From Bugulina stolonifera (lineage: Eukaryota > Bryozoa > Gymnolaemata > Cheilostomatida > Bugulidae): 64,000 nucleotides of DNA. Both the position numbers and the translations under genes were made by a program. This document shows, piece after piece, positions 1 to 13,724 of this stretch. Where the stretch lies: positions 2,776,179 through 2,840,178 of the forward strand of contig OW285189.1 of the NCBI GenBank assembly GCA_935421135.1. Direction: 5' to 3'. Every line of letters begins with the position of its first letter. The first letter of the stretch is position 1. Below the pieces are notes generated by a model. The model worked only from the letters and a program-made list of their open reading frames with translations, was not told the DNA's origin and did not search any database.

Positions 1-237
1 TTTTAGTTATTTATATAATATTATTGCAATGTGGTGTATCAACAAGCAGAGAAAAAGAGAGAAAAGTCATCATTATTTGTTAATAGCGCACATGTAGTGT
101 ATAAAAAAGCTCAAACTAGGCCACATTAAGATATATTGCTATGCCAATGACCTCTCCGTCTGTCCCAGATGCCCATTTCCAGTAACTCCCAGCTTCAACT
201 TGAAGCATTACGGAAATCAATGTACTATATCTACATA

Positions 238-960
238 TTGTAATGATTTAGTGCTTGTTTACATACGGGTGCCGAGGGCACGAGTATGCGAAGGGCTTGG
301 AAGTTGGTAGAGGACGACCAAGTGACCTTCCACACATCACATAAAAGAGTGAACAGTTATTAGGTGCTCTTGTTATTATATATCTGGACGTAGGCCGATG
401 CTCAAACTCATTAAAGAGTCCAGGGTCGACGTAGGTCTGTAGACTTTATACTCCAGAGGAGTGTAGTGAAAGATCTGATATTCTAGGAATATAAGCCCGA
501 CACTAGATTCATATAGAATCCGGGATCGACCTAAGCCGTAGAAGTGGTGTAGAGATATGCTTAAACGAGGATGGGGATGAACTCGAGCCGTATGGATCTA
601 TGGATCTGCCGGTGGAGTTACCCGCCTACAAGAGTAAGCCTCTAGGTTTGAGTTAGGAGATGTTGCTTTATTAGAGCGCAATAAACAACTGATTTCATAC
701 AAAAAATGTGCTATCTTTATACTAAATATACTTCCGGTAAAAGGGCCGATAAGGTATCGGGTCCGGAACTGATGCAACAACATGGATGGTTCTGCTCGAC
801 GTAGGCCTTGGCACAAAAGGTGCTTACAATGGTCCAAAATGGAAAGTATACATGTATAAATATGGGCCTATTCCAAGATATCGGCCTTCAAAAGTACATG
901 GACAAAGACCTAGTCTTGTACAATCAGATAAGAGAAGATAATTGCTTATAATATGTGGGA
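238..960 (-). mobile_element. LTR relic (family B), reverse orientation
   Basis: The left edge is TGTAATG, like the other LTRs in this window. The body matches 31934-32640 over several hundred bases: GGTGCCGA, ACATAAA-GAGTGAACAG, GACGTAGGCCGATGCT, and the TTTATT-containing block near 665-700. Toward 730-840 it also resembles the Gypsy LTR in reverse (CTTCCGG, then CAAAAGGTGCTTACAATGG). TTTATT on this strand is AATAAA on the other, which suggests the LTR reads right to left. The right edge is uncertain. No internal coding region adjoins it, so it is a solo or decayed LTR. Confidence 0.6.
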
Positions 961-1575
961 AAAACCAAGTGTAATTGCAATAATCTGATTGGTGGATGAC
1001 AATAATAGAGCACACGATAAGAAATTGATTATAACAATAAGAGTGTAATCGTGCATGTATAATAAATGTACAAGGTAAGACAATAATGCATGAATGGATA
1101 AATATGGATAAGTGTAATGCATATGTGAATGAATAATCATGTAAACAATGTCAATGCATATAAGGACAAGAACACAGTCTATGTCTTGGCAAGCTGTTTC
1201 ACCACAGTATTTACAATCTACAAGTGTTAAGCTTCAATTTGAGCTATTGTTTGTCTTGCTAGGCCCAGTGGGTCCAGAGATACATATACTGTCCTTCAAA
1301 TATGACCATGTTTAAAAATGCTCACATAAATTCTGTTAAATGAGACATAATTGCGGTGACTTTTGACTCCTTACGATGTTGCCGCGCTTGGACTGGTCTG
1401 CAATGCGCTTGGTCAGCGTGCTGATTTATTATCGCTAGGAGTAATCTTCTCTTTTAAGGATAATGATACTCTAAGTTATTGTTTACCTGGTTCAATTAAT
1501 AGCTGGTCTGTACTTTGTTGAAAGCCCATCCCTTCCTAGATTGCGTATGATTTTAAACAAACGCTATCTACATTT

Positions 1576-1673
1576 ATATGCTGTGTTACAGTCATTGCCC
1601 AAACACTATTTTCATGTATACTGTGTTACAGTTGTTACACAAACACTCTATCCGCATGTATACTGTGTTACAG
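1576..1673 (+). repeat. Triplicated 40-bp unit carrying a 3' splice site
   Basis: Three consecutive units end in CTGTGTTACAG, at about 1594, 1632 and 1673. Each is followed by a similar GTTAC/CATTGCCC stretch. Only the last unit is followed by an open exon, that of the sorting nexin starting at 1674. The two upstream copies are decoy acceptors or remnants of a local tandem duplication. Confidence 0.6.
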
Positions 1674-3689
1674 ACGTTACCGTGAGTTTATGAACCTTAG
1701 AGGTCGCTTAGAGAAATCTAGCCGTTATAGTAAGGCTCTGAGGTCTATCAAGTCACCATCCTGGTGGCAGCAACTCTCATTGGCTGCTCGTAAACCGCAG
1801 GAGGTGGAAAGGAGGCGGGCTCAACTTGAGAACTTCTTGCAACAGGTAAGCTTTCCGTTATTACTGTGTTGGTAGAGTAACTGATGGTTAAGTCACCGAT
1901 GCAGCACAGGCACATTATGAGGTTGGATGCCCTTCCTAACACAACCAATGACCTCTATGGGAATCAAAACTGGATTGTTACAAAATTGATCTTCCAACCA
2001 GGGATGCTTCTGTGGTGAACAAACAATTTGGAATCAGCTAGTTCATTACATAGGCAACTCCTGTGTTAGTGACAGAGTTGTCTTCTTTATGTCAAGAGTA
2101 GATAATTACTAATTACAATGCCCTTTCATTCATGTTATGATTTACATATTAGCTGATAGTCAAGCCACTCATTAGTGAATCTAAGGACCTGGAGGAGTTC
2201 TTAGCATATAATGGAGGTGCAGAGATTGAGTTTGTACAGGAGAAGGTGGAGTTTATACCGCCAGCAGCTCGTATTGACAAGGTATGTGTACATGCGTACA
2301 GTAGTAGGGCATGGCATACCATTCTACCCTGTAGCCTGAGCATATCACCATGCAGATTGTATTCTATAGTCTGAATGTATTACTTGCAGGTTGTAATAAG
2401 GATGTTTGACAAGGTAACAGATAAACTCTCTTCTCAGCCTAATCTCTCAGAGTATGCAGAAACTGGGAGTCGTAGAAAATCAAAGCAAGGTAAACCGTCT
2501 TTTTATATGTTTTAATCTAGGCAAATATTCTAATGGAGCAATTCACAATTCAATATTCTGTGGGCTCAAAGTGCCAGCACTTTAAAATTCATGAGTTAAA
2601 GTCCATATCACCCTCTCAATAACTTGCTGTATATGTCACCTTCTCAATTGCTTGATGTCCGTATCACCTTCTCAATCACTTGCTGTCAATGTCACCTTCT
2701 CAATAACTTACCGCCCACATCACCTTCTCGATCACTTGCTGCACATGTCACCTTCTCAACCACTTGTTGTCCATGTCACCTTCCCACTCACTTGCCGTGA
2801 TGTCCGAAGCAGTTGATTTTGCAGACATTGTCTTTATCCATGGTAATCGTCGACTTGGTACTGAGCATAGGAGATTTCACTCGTATCATCTCATATAGTG
2901 TCAGATGATGCTAGTTAACCGGAATTCTTAGGTTGACTAATTAAAATAGGAGTTTCTGAGTCATACTAATGAAATGTTCTTTGGGAAGCTACAACACAGC
3001 ATTCATAGAAATGGTGTGTAATTCATTCCTGTTGTCACAACATCTGCATGCTCATAATAATTATTAATTTTGTAGAGGGAGCTGTTATCCAAGACTATTC
3101 AAACCTGACTATGTTTAATACGTTGAAATCCGTCCAATCAGATCTCCTGACACTAAAAGAAGAGTTCAATAGCAGCCAATCTACTAACCTTTTTACCTCA
3201 AGACATTGCCACAGTGAACCAATCACAGACGAGGAATATCACACCCAAAGTGAGGCTCTAGCCGACTCCCTCCTACAACTACTGCTGCTGTTGATACAGC
3301 GTCACTCCGACACCAGTAAGAACAGTAAAGTAGTATCAGTTGTTAGTTCGGTTCTCTTACCATACTTAACACAGTGGTTGAGGAACAAGGTGCTCAGTTA
3401 TAGCACACCACCCGAACTATGCAGGCTACTAGATCTCTTCACACAGGCTATATGGCCTGATGTAGAAGAGGAAGTGATATCACATGATATTGACAAGCTA
3501 GAAGCTATAGCAAGGCAGTGCGTATTGGATGAGCTGCCAGCCCCAGTAGTGTTTCTGATGAGAGACCATATAGACAGTATAGTGACAGATATATTCAGTA
3601 TTATTGATGAGAGGGAGGTAAATGAACAGCTTGGTTATATACTGATTAGTCAGCTTCTCAATAACTCCCTCTCCGTACTTGTTAGGTAA
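1674..3689 (+). CDS. Sorting nexin (SNX13/14/19/25-like), 3' exons
   Basis: Four exons fit GT-AG rules and phase: 1674-1845, 2153-2281, 2390-2489 and 3076-3689 (stop at 3687-3689). The first encodes RYREFMNLRGRLE and then ERRRAQLENFLQQ, the typical second half of a PX domain, which binds phosphoinositides on endosomal membranes. The second and third exons are an acidic linker with basic GSRRKSKQ. The last exon (about 204 aa) has a helical C-terminal region ending EVNEQLGYILISQLLNNSL, which resembles the nexin C-terminal domain of the SNX13/14/19/25 group. Upstream exons (any RGS or PXA domain, and the start of PX) were not found between 1 and 1673; they lie outside the window or are unrecognised. 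The entry is therefore partial at its 5' end. The exact subfamily is inference; SNX19-like is possible. Confidence 0.72.
1904..1975 (-). mobile_element. SINE-A fragment in sorting-nexin intron
   Basis: GCACAGG and GGTTGGATGCCCTTCCTAAC, followed by ATGGGAATCAAAACTGG, align with the minus-strand SINE at 61541-61815 and with the copy at 47985-48096. Only the middle part is present. It lies in the first intron of the sorting-nexin segment. Confidence 0.5.
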
Positions 3690-4313
3690 TTTACACTAGG
3701 CATACCTGTCTACTGTATGGATAGCGCAGCAGTTATACTAATAGCTGATATTATAGCACCTACTTTATTACATCACCATAAGGTAATGCTGCATGCTGGA
3801 CATTGTGCTGGAAAATTTTATAAAATTCTTGCCTGGAATTGCATGACTAAAGTTAAATTTTATTTATTATAATATTGCATGATATATTATCAAAGATAAT
3901 ATAATACATAGAGATATTTATGTGTATTATAATAAAGCATGATATTTATGTAATATTATTGCCTGATGAAACAATTCCATCAGTATGGTCAGTATATGCA
4001 TGGACAGATATTGATAAAGCTTAGTTTTAGTGTTGCCTTCATCATAGTATTATATAATTCCGTGCTCCGCCCCTTGATGTTCCACGTTGTTCCACTATTA
4101 CCTTATGTGAACATTAGCAGACACCACACACACATCTCATCCAATGATAATATATTATATTATATTATATTATCATTGTATCATGTACATGTACATTGTT
4201 GGCTCCGTCTGAGGCATAAAATGTTGTAGTTATGATAGAATCACTTCAGATGAACATTTATTGATAGTATTAAGAAGTTGTCTTCTCCCTCGCACTGAGT
4301 TTATATTTTGTAG

Positions 4314-6322
4314 CAGCTCCTCTACCTTCTATACAAACTCTTCAGCACTATACTGACATTATTATAGTTCTAGCTGACCAGATGTTGGTGTTAATGTTGG
4401 TTGTTATCTTGAGGGAACATTACGTGTTGTCCTCCACTCTTTCTATAATCACAACCAGTGGTTTACTTCCTGTTATCCGAACGTATTACAAGGTAGAGGT
4501 TCTCTGTGTCTGGGTAGTCGGTCAACCCTCAACAGAGTAATAGCAAGCTATATAATGTAGTTGGAAAAAAGTTTCACAAATTAATGTTTTAAATTGTAGT
4601 GACTGTAGTATATGTAGGCCTACAGGTACATGTGCTATGTTTAATAACATAACAATGTGCAGATATATAACCTACTTGAGGTTCAGCAGTCATGCTAGCT
4701 GTTGGTGGCCGAGTGGTCTAGCGCTGGTCACTCTGGTCTTGCAGCAATGACGAAAGTTATCTGCAAGGACATGGGTTCGAGTCCCGCTAATGACCTAGAG
4801 GTTTTCGTTCCGAAGAAGGTTTTCCCTCTTTGCCATATCGAACTATAATAATATCCAGCTCTAGGGGCTATGGTGGCCCCTCGACTAGCTCTGCTATTGG
4901 GCAGCCACGTTAAAGAATTGTGTTTGGTGCCACGGATATTAATGACTTGTGTCATGATGTACATAACTTGTAGATATGTCCCCATTCATACATTCATCAT
5001 AGTTAGTACTGGTAGAAGTAGCTCTTCATAGTTTCATTATAAACAAACTAGGAGAGGACAACTTCTTGTGGCTGACTATGGATGTTCATGTAGGAGTGTC
5101 TTTCAAGTGATGTGAAAGGTTTTGATGCAGCATTCCTACCTTATACTTGTAGATCCTTTCATCTAGCTAATAATTATAATATAGACGATTACATGTAGGC
5201 CTACATGACTGTACATGTACATGTATACACTGTGTAGGTCTACAGTGCTCAAGTACATCATTATACAATGTGTCTGTATCGGGTATATTATTATGTCTTC
5301 CACATCATAAGTAAAATAAATCAATTGTGCAGAGGAAGGTCGGCTGAGGTCATTCCTTCTGCACATCCATAAAGGAATAATCAATGGCTACAAATTTTAT
5401 TCTATTTTATGTAGCTTTCCTTTGGTGATAATTATGTGTGCCATACAGCTGTGACACTGTTATGGTACATGTAGATAGCACTCTGTAATACAGGTAAATG
5501 ACCCACAGTATACAGTCATGTACTGCATGCACCAGTTCTTGTCAGTCCAGTGTTAGCATACTTTTTAGTTATAAGGGCAGATGATTACTCATGTCAACTT
5601 GGTCTCTGGTTTTATTTCAGACAGGGTTGGTCACATAGACAGCAAGCACCTGTCTGGTATTATCCCAGGTAAGTGTTAACCCTGAGATATACATGTATAT
5701 GTAACTAGCAAGTAAATTGTGATGAAGCCAGTGAAATGCACCTACAGTGTAACTACTGTATCATATTTTGGAACCAACTGACATGGTTGCTAGTAAGCCT
5801 GCCCTCTAGTACATAAAGCTCGATCTATACAGGAAAGTAGCTGACAGCATAGGTCAGCTGTTAGTTTGAGAATAAGCCCATAGAGAAATATTATAATGAT
5901 TAGCAACACTTGGCATGGAATTACAAAATAATGAATTAAAGTGTGGTTTATGATTTATAATTATAGGTACGTATTGTTACTTCTGGTGGTAGTAGTGATA
6001 TGTACATGTATATGTGCAATGTACTTCCACCTTGAGATCTAGAGTCTAGCCTTATTGTATGGAACACTGGCGGTGGGAGCTATGGACCACCCACCACCCG
6101 AGAGTTTGACAAGATACCTATCCAATACCATCAGCCATGCATACAGGAATCATTCACTGTATTACTGACTAAAAAGGCAGTCATGTTTAACGTGTGAGGA
6201 ATGGCACACTATTAATAGGTCATGGAGTCCCAGCTTTTAGTACGGATAAATGCCATGAGCCTCTAGCTGAAGTAATACCAGCTGTTGGTCACGGCTCAGC
6301 TGAGAGAGCACTGAGGGAGTGA
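4314..6322 (+). CDS. Unassigned exon-like segments
   Basis: Three segments look like exons but do not form a complete gene. Segment 4314-4492 follows TTTTGTAG, is open and hydrophobic (IIIVLADQMLVLMLVVIL) and ends before GTAGAG. Segment 5621-5668, between TTTATTTCAG and GTAAGT, reads RVGHIDSKHLSGIIP. Segment 6267-6322, after CTCTAG, reads EVIPAVGHGSAERALRE and then a stop. The last two join in phase. The first does not join the second directly, so an exon would be missing. They may be extra 3' exons of a separate gene downstream of the sorting nexin, or chance. No family is recognised. Confidence 0.22.
4695..4995 (+). mobile_element. tRNA-derived SINE
   Basis: The head resembles a tRNA with a long variable arm (Ser/Leu type). 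It has an A-box-like TGGCCGAGTGGTCTAG near 4707 and a perfect B box GGTTCGAGTCC near 4773. A non-tRNA body follows, with GGGGCTATGGTGGCCCC, and the tail is CATTCATACATTCATCAT. It is not a tRNA gene, because the anticodon arm does not fold cleanly and the body continues past the tRNA 3' end. The flanks at 4271-4290 and 5048-5070 are an inverted pair (AAGAAGTTGTCTTCTC and GAGAGGACAACTTCTT), so the SINE may sit inside an older palindromic element. Confidence 0.7.
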
Positions 6323-7000
6323 GAACCACCATTGATGGCGGTAACGAAGGAATACCATCTGTTTGGAACAGAGGCACCTCCTTCTACCGAAAATAGAAAA
6401 ATTGGAAGTTTTTCACAGTATGATTGTGAAAAAATGGAGTTGCTGTCACATGACCAGTTCCTTATTGCACCTGTTTTTATTTTTAGCGTCACAGCTTAAA
6501 ATCTGTTTCTCATTGTTATTAACATTATGATTGTTATTATTGTTCATGTTCTGGTAGTGAAATGTGCTCAGCAATCAATGTTTTTATTAAAATAAAATTC
6601 TTAGAGTAATGTGATACTTTCTATTAAGCACACAGAGCACACACAATACGCGTCATGCATATGTTGTGTGGTCAGTTGTAGGTATTGCATAGGTAAGTGC
6701 ACATGGGCAATCATAGTATTAGCTAACTTGAGGTGATACCTTTCTCTGTCACGTGCTGCCAACGATATTGCTTCACCACACACTGAACTTTCAGCATCAT
6801 CTTGTGACATGCGATGCATCTAAGCAGTTGTCTAAATGAATAGAACTTTGCTGCTGTAGACGGCTTAGTATAGTGTACTATATAACTGATATCATATTCT
6901 TTATCAGCTCTTGTGCACAATAGACATACACATCAGGTATTTCTCAAGTGCTCTCTTTACATACTTCTTTACGTTACTCTTTGCTAACTGTTTATAGATA

Positions 7001-10000
7001 ATGCCGACGACAAAGACGGGTATTGGTCCAACTCTAGACAGGAATTCTACTCCATTAACTTCCATTGAGAGTCTCTCTAGCTTGGACCCAGTCAGCAGTT
7101 CTACACAACCAGTTTTACAAAACAGTTCTACTCTACAAGTTCCCGCAAACATTCGGAATCTGCAGGTTTCTCCAAAGAGTTCTACCCTCCCGGTTCCACC
7201 TAAAAACTCAAAGCTGATTGTTCCACTTAGTAACCATGTACTAGAGCGCAATACTATTGGTGGTTCTAAAAAAATTAATGTCAGGTCTGAGTCAATTCCA
7301 GAGCTGGAAACCTCAATAAGCGGTGCTGAAACTCCTCAACTGAGTGAATCAAGGCTTGATATGGATTCGTGTAACTTGCTGCAGGAAAGGAAGAAGAAGA
7401 TGGGGTATAAGTTTGTGCTACTTTGGAAGATATTAGGATTGTGTGCTTTGTTTCTCAACCTCCTCTCTCTTATACTCCTAGTGCTGGCTTATTCAACGGA
7501 ACAATGGGAGGTAAGTCCAAACCCTGATATGTTTGTCAGCGATATAATATTTTACTCAATGTAAAAGAAGGGGGACTCAGTGGCCTTTGCAATTGGTGAA
7601 CTGAGCTTTTTAAATTCGGAGGAACATGTTGATAGAATGAAGAAGCTACACTGTAATTCTGTTGTTGCACCACCACATTATAACATGTGAGGTTACCTGC
7701 TTAACTAACTGAATGAGGAAGGTAAAGGGGCATTTCAAAAAAGACAGTTCGAAGCAGGACACCTCACAACTGGACAGTTCGAAACAGGACAGTTCGAAAC
7801 TGTGTAGATTACATGTAGAAGAACACAACTTGGAGATAATTTGGTTTCATTAACTAATTTACTTAATTAAATAAAAAAGTAATATTGAAAATAACAATTA
7901 GTTAAAATCTAGTGGTTGGGGTTTGGGGTTAGGCATTTTGAACTGTCCAGCGTTGAACTGTCGACTTTCGAAATGTTCTGTTTCGAACTGTCTTTTTCGA
8001 ACAGTCGCACATTCCATGAGGAAGACACTCGACTACAAAATACCTAATGAAGTGCTGTCTGTAGTGGGGAAACTTGAGGCTGTTTACATTTAGAGCTCAT
8101 GCTGCTGGTATTCGTTGCAATGAATAGGGGGTCTAGTGCTTCTGTCTGCATAAAAAAGTTACTTATTCACTTCTGAATTCAATTCCGAAACTTCTATGGC
8201 TGTTGATACAAGGATCTTCTTGCAGTAAAACCTTGCATAAGATTTTTGTACTATGAGGTAGGTACATATATAACTATATGCTCACTCCTCTCTCAGGTTA
8301 TTCACTATAGTGAAGACACTGAGGCTAATTTAACTAAAGCAATGGGAGTAGCCACTGCTATGGAGTCTCACTCCAACTATTACATCATCAGATTCAATGA
8401 GTCATCGCACAATGTAAACGGCACTGTGTCACAGGTTAATCTTGCCGTGTCCAAGAAAATAATAGACGGAATTTTCCAACAGTGTGACACAGTAGAGAGT
8501 AAGTAATATTAACATAATATTTCTCTAACTACATGTATGATTCTACCTGATGTGTTGTTGAACAGATTCACATCATGTGAATGAAATACCATATTGGTGT
8601 CTAAATTTCAATGTTAATAAAATATGTGTAAGAGCCTAAAGACTTGTAGAAGCTTGTATTCTACTTTGTCGCTTCCTCTGGTAAAACTTGATTAAATGTT
8701 CTGCTGCTAGAACTAAATCTATTACTTTTCTTAATCTTGACATAAGAAATTACATGTACATGTAACTCCCAACACAAATTTAATTGCAGAGCCTTCTGGT
8801 GCAAAAATATGATTTTCCTTTGCATGATAATAACTAGGACTGTGCATTATAAAATTGTTCTCATAAATAAAATATTATCAATATTTCTCCAGTACATTTA
8901 CATAGAGGCTATTGAAAAACTTAAAAGCTCTCAAACTTATTGACGTAACTGTTAGAATATACAGTATATACATGTACTATAATTATTCAGCATAGAATAG
9001 TGTTGGCCCATCATACATGTAATTATTGCATGCTGCTGCAACACGTAAAATACAATCTTAAAATTATTTCTTTGAGGTGCAGATGTATATAATATCGACC
9101 TACATAATACTGTATATACCCTGTACGTGTACATATTATACACTGTATGTTTTAATATACATGTATGTAATGCTCTGTGCAGTTGATAATATTATATTAG
9201 TTTTTACAACACCATTTTATGCAGTAGCCTATATTTATATTGCATAATATTATAGTACAATTAAAATATTGATTATTTCTCTCCTATTTGCTATCTTTTC
9301 AAGGCACTAGTTTTACTATATTGTAATAAGAAAGGTTGTGCTAAATATTACGAAGTTTATTGCAATATACCTGGTATACCAAGTAGAGGTTTATTGCAAT
9401 ATCTAGTGTCTTAATTTGGTCTCCTACCACTTAATTATCTAGGTAGCATGAGATTAATAGTTATAATTAGAACATAGGCATGAGGTAGAGCACAATGTTA
9501 TTCAATATGTCATATATAACTTTATTGCCACAACTGATAGCATGTTTATAATATATCAATATTAGTACTTTGAAAGGGAACACTGACCTCCCCATAAATA
9601 TTATAATTATCTTATGATTATCTAGAAATAATATTATGGTTATACTAATTTAGTAGCTATAATACATGTTTGATTATCGCATAGATATAATAGTACATTG
9701 TACATGTACAATTTAAATGATATAAAGCTATATACAGTAGTACACCTATATCATACTAGCATATTGCAGTTAGTTCAAATAGTATTTTTCTACTAACTCC
9801 ATCTAATACACCTGTGGGTCTCACAACGTACGAAAGGCGCAAATTTTTTTTGATGTTAGGGTACTAAGGTTTAAACTGAGGTACGTCAGTGGTAACATCA
9901 TACCAACCCAGCAATGTTAATGCATGCTATTTTCCAATCAGCGTCTAAATTTGATCATGCGTGCTGGAGACAGAAAAGTAAGTTTAGAAGCAGGTATAAT

Positions 10001-12207
10001 TGGCCGAAGATCAGAATCAATTGAGCAGGTCGAAGTAACAGGGGGCGTGAGAGTTGAGTAAATGTGAACACTCCGCCAGGCCTGCAGTTGGTAGGCTATC
10101 AGCATTGGCTGGTATTTGTTTGGTATTTTTTATCGCTAATTATATTCTTTTCCGTGACCATGTCCATATCCATGGGTATCTGCCATTGTATAATGTACAT
10201 GCATAGCATGTATGTATTATGGCAATGTACATGTAAGTTACCTATTGAAATACTGATACATGTATTATTGTAATCTGTATTATATTCATACTACCATATC
10301 CAGAGGCGCTATAGTTTGTTACACATGTACTATGTTACATAATTATATACAGTGCAGTCTGAGGGATGTATAGTTGATGAACTCCCAAGGTGCTCGTATT
10401 AACTGTTAGTATTTACCTCCTACCAGTTTACACATCCTGATAGTACACCATCTATGAGTTTATTAGGGTGCCTCCTCAGTGTAATAATTGAGTCTTGAAC
10501 AACAAGAAGGAAAATATACAAATGTACATGTTACTCATAATAAACATGTAGAATGCATCTGTTTTGGTGCGAACTTGATAATTTATAAAACAATGTAGAA
10601 TATTCAATATTGTCTCTTATAATATGACAGTAATACATGTAGTTGTATACTATAATATTATATAGTAGTACATGTAGTTGTATATACTATAGTATTGTAA
10701 TATAGCACATGTAGTTGTATTTACATGTAGTAGTACTATAGTATTATATAGTAGTACAGGAATTGTCTACTCTATACTGAAATGAAATACTTGATGTTAT
10801 GCAGAAGAATCTAGGCTGAGTTTGGAAAGGCAAGGAGTCATCTGGCTGACAGAGCAGTGCATTGACCACTCATCAACTGGACCGAGTGGATACTCCAGAG
10901 GTTCCCCTGAATACTTCAGTGAGTAATACAATATAACAACCAGAGTGGAAGCTGTTATAGTAGTACCTTAGTTATACAATATATTGTATGTACATGTGTA
11001 TGACCTTAGTTATACATATTGTATGTGTATGACTTTGCATGTAGTTATACACAGTGTATGTACATGTATATGACTTGAGTTTAATGATCAAATTCGCCAT
11101 ACACTGTTTGGCCAGGTTTCTACCTTTAGTCAACGAAAATACAGGTCAACTGTCGCTTCTAGCTCTAGCCAATGATGTTGCAGATTATTCGACGTAGATA
11201 CTTCTCCACCATTGCTGTTAATTCTCTCTCTTTGATAATGCAGGGCTTTCGATGACTCGCATATCCCAGGCTTGCATGCTAATATCAACCATTTGTTTAG
11301 TATCTACTTTAATCATGGGTATCATTACGTTCCTATATGGACAGATATTACTCTGTATCTCTACGTCTACACTCTGCTTTGCTGCCGGTAGGTACTCTAT
11401 TACCACATATAGGTACATGTATTAATATGCGTGTGCATCTTGCTTTGCCTGTATGGCATGTATGCTTCAAGTAAATGTGTATAAAGGCATGGGCTCTCAG
11501 CTATTGATCATTATGAGAAGTTGTTTTCTCTTGGTTGAGAGAGGACAACTCTAATTATAATCAATAGCTTATGAATATTACATGACTTTGTATAATGTAG
11601 GTAAACATTAGGCAAGGAGTCCTTGGTATAGGGCTGCATATGGCAATGATATTCCTATTAAAGTAGTTATGTTACATTACTTGATAGCGACAAAGCTGAT
11701 TTCTAAGCAATATTTTGCACACTGACACACTGACACACTTATACTGACTGATATTTACTGATACATACACTGACACTGATGTATCAATTATGACACAAAC
11801 ATCTAGTCTTGACCCATCTACATTTGGATAGCACACTCTGTGGCCTGCATGATACATACATGTACATGTAGCCAATATTCAATTAATATTGATTGTGCCT
11901 GATAAATGAGCAGACAACTCCAACTATTATAATTACAGCTCTCTACCTCATGTTTACTGGGATAACGTCAGTGAGACGTAAAAGCAAGGCGTTGTCTCCT
12001 CTGCTCTACAAATCAATGTCAGTGCCGATAGTCACTTCAGAGAGCAAGGCTGGGGCCTCTCTCTCCTACATATGGTCAGCCATGGTTTTGACAATATTTT
12101 CTGCGAGCCTGTGGTTAGCCGTGCATAGACTTATTACCAGATACATGAAGGGCCGAGAGAGTGAAGCCAGCGGCTCTCAGGATCACGGGTTCTGCTGTCG
12201 TTCATAG
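7001..12207 (+). CDS. Four-TM claudin-like membrane protein, paralogue 1
   Basis: Five exons, 7001-7510, 8297-8498, 10805-10918, 11244-11387 and 11939-12207, splice in phase (0,1,1,1) to 412 aa. The first 135 residues are a Ser/Thr/Pro-rich, probably cytoplasmic tail. TM1 is at about residues 138-166 (ILGLCALFLNLLSLILLVLAY), followed by STEQWE. A large N-glycosylatable extracellular loop (NLT, NES, NGT) holds two cysteines (QQCDT and TEQCIDH). TM2 and TM3 lie in exon 4 and the start of exon 5. TM4 (YIWSAMVLTIFSASLWLAV) and a short basic tail ending CCRS follow. Topology, the Trp after TM1 and the loop cysteine pair recall the claudin/PMP22 superfamily, but the classic W-GLW-C-C signature is not complete. 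Exons 4-5 match the next gene (MTR-SQ-CM-S in both), so the two are tandem paralogues. The specific role is unknown. Confidence 0.7.
7733..8010. mobile_element. MITE-like element with TTCGAA-rich inverted arms
   Basis: Arms of about 70 bp face each other. The left arm has AAAGACAGTTCGAAGCAGGAC, then GGACAGTTCGAAACAGG. The right arm has GTTCTGTTTCGAACTGTC, then TTTTTCGAACAG. The spacer is AT-rich. The element sits in intron 1 of the claudin-like gene at 7001. No target duplication is certain. Confidence 0.55.
8499..10804 (+). other. Long AT-rich intron of claudin-like gene 1
   Basis: No open exon with good splice sites was seen here. The intron is AT-rich with many ACATGTA palindromes. A cluster of TAGTACATGTAGTTGTAT repeats lies at about 10630-10760. 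Confidence 0.5.
11498..11572. mobile_element. Short palindromic MITE (CTATTGAT...ATCAATAG)
   Basis: An imperfect hairpin of about 70 bp: CTATTGATCATTATGAGAAG on the left pairs with AATTATAATCAATAG on the right, around GTTGTTTTCTC/GAGAGGACAAC. Related copies or halves occur at 31449-31530, 21191-21235, 4271-4290 and 5048-5070. This copy lies in intron 4 of the first claudin-like gene. Confidence 0.5.
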
Positions 12208-13724
12208 CCAGTCTAACAGGAAACTACGTGCCCGTTTAAGTCAATTACACTCAACAGCCATATTTATAACTGTAACTAAAATTACTTTGTGTACAGTCTT
12301 CTTGTTAACAGCTATCAGAAATTAGCTTTTATAGCTGATTTTTGGCAATAGTTAAGAAGTTAGAAGTTGGTGTGTACGAGAATACTGGCACCAAAAAATT
12401 ATTCTTCTACCTTTATATGAAATTTCTCCTGCACATACATGTGTGTGTCAAAAATATTTTTATTCTAGCCAAAGAATTTTTTTTAGATTCTGACAAATTT
12501 ATAAATTTGGTTCAACCATAATGTTTTAAACAATTGTCAACATCTTTACCATTTTACATTGTACGTAATTGCGGCTGTTTTTCATTCTATATAGACTCTG
12601 TTCCATCATTTTATAAATCTATTGGTTTAGGGCCTATAGATTGCCCTCCAAAACATGTAATTGTAAAATACTTATGTCTATGCTATAATATAAATATCTA
12701 CTGTACGTAACAATGTTACTCCATTCTAACACAACACAATGTATTCAGTTGATGTAAAATCAACTGAATATGCAGTATGCAGTGTACAACTACAATTTTA
12801 ATTACAATGTAGTTACTGCGTGTACAATGTACATGCAGTCAATCTAACTGGTGGAGAATGTATACATTACAGGCCTTACATCACTGCGTAAATCTTTTAT
12901 GTTTAAGACGAAGTCATATTCTAGAGATCATTTTCCAACTATTAGTATGCATGACTATAAATAATTAAAGTGTGATTCTGTGACGTAGGTACACAACTTA
13001 CTGTACTCAGGCACATTGTGTATTTTATATCTAAGGTGTTCATTCTATTAGTTAGTGAAAGTATTCTTATTTAGTTGCTGCTGTTGTAGTAATTAAATAT
13101 CTTCTCTATGTAATAATAGATTGTTTGTATCTTCTAGTGACTCCTACTGACATGTTATTGATTATAAATTTTCACTTAATACAATTGTGAACATTTAGCA
13201 ATCGATATGACTAGCAGCTAGAGTATCATAACCCAATATTCATGTCATTATGTACTGAAAATATAAAATGGATGTAAACTATAATAATAATGATGCTTTG
13301 TGGTGGGCAATTATAACATCTATAATCCTCATTCTATACTAACTCAGAAGTTATCCTCCCTTGACACTTTTGTACTGTTTTTTGTTACTTATTACAACAT
13401 AGTTATTATCCATAATTATACTGAAACTAGGCAGCCCTGTATAGAATTCTTTACAGTATATTGATTTCCTATAATAATTCATTATGCTCACATCATGCGA
13501 TCAATAGACATATTCAACAGCGTGCTTGTTTGAGTTGACGTATAAAAACAAATACATGTGAATATAGATTAGTTAGTGTGAACAACTACCTTGCTAAGGT
13601 GGTCATTCAATCCTCATATACATAGCACACTGAGGCTGACAATTAGACTGCTACATACTGTAATTATTAGACAGAACACAAAGCAGACAGTGCCATTAGA
13701 CATTTAGACTGTGGCACGATAATA

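Noticed and set aside
4695..4790. Genuine tRNA-Ser/Leu gene
   Set aside because: The A and B boxes are good, but the arms do not pair as a tRNA and the sequence runs into a SINE body.
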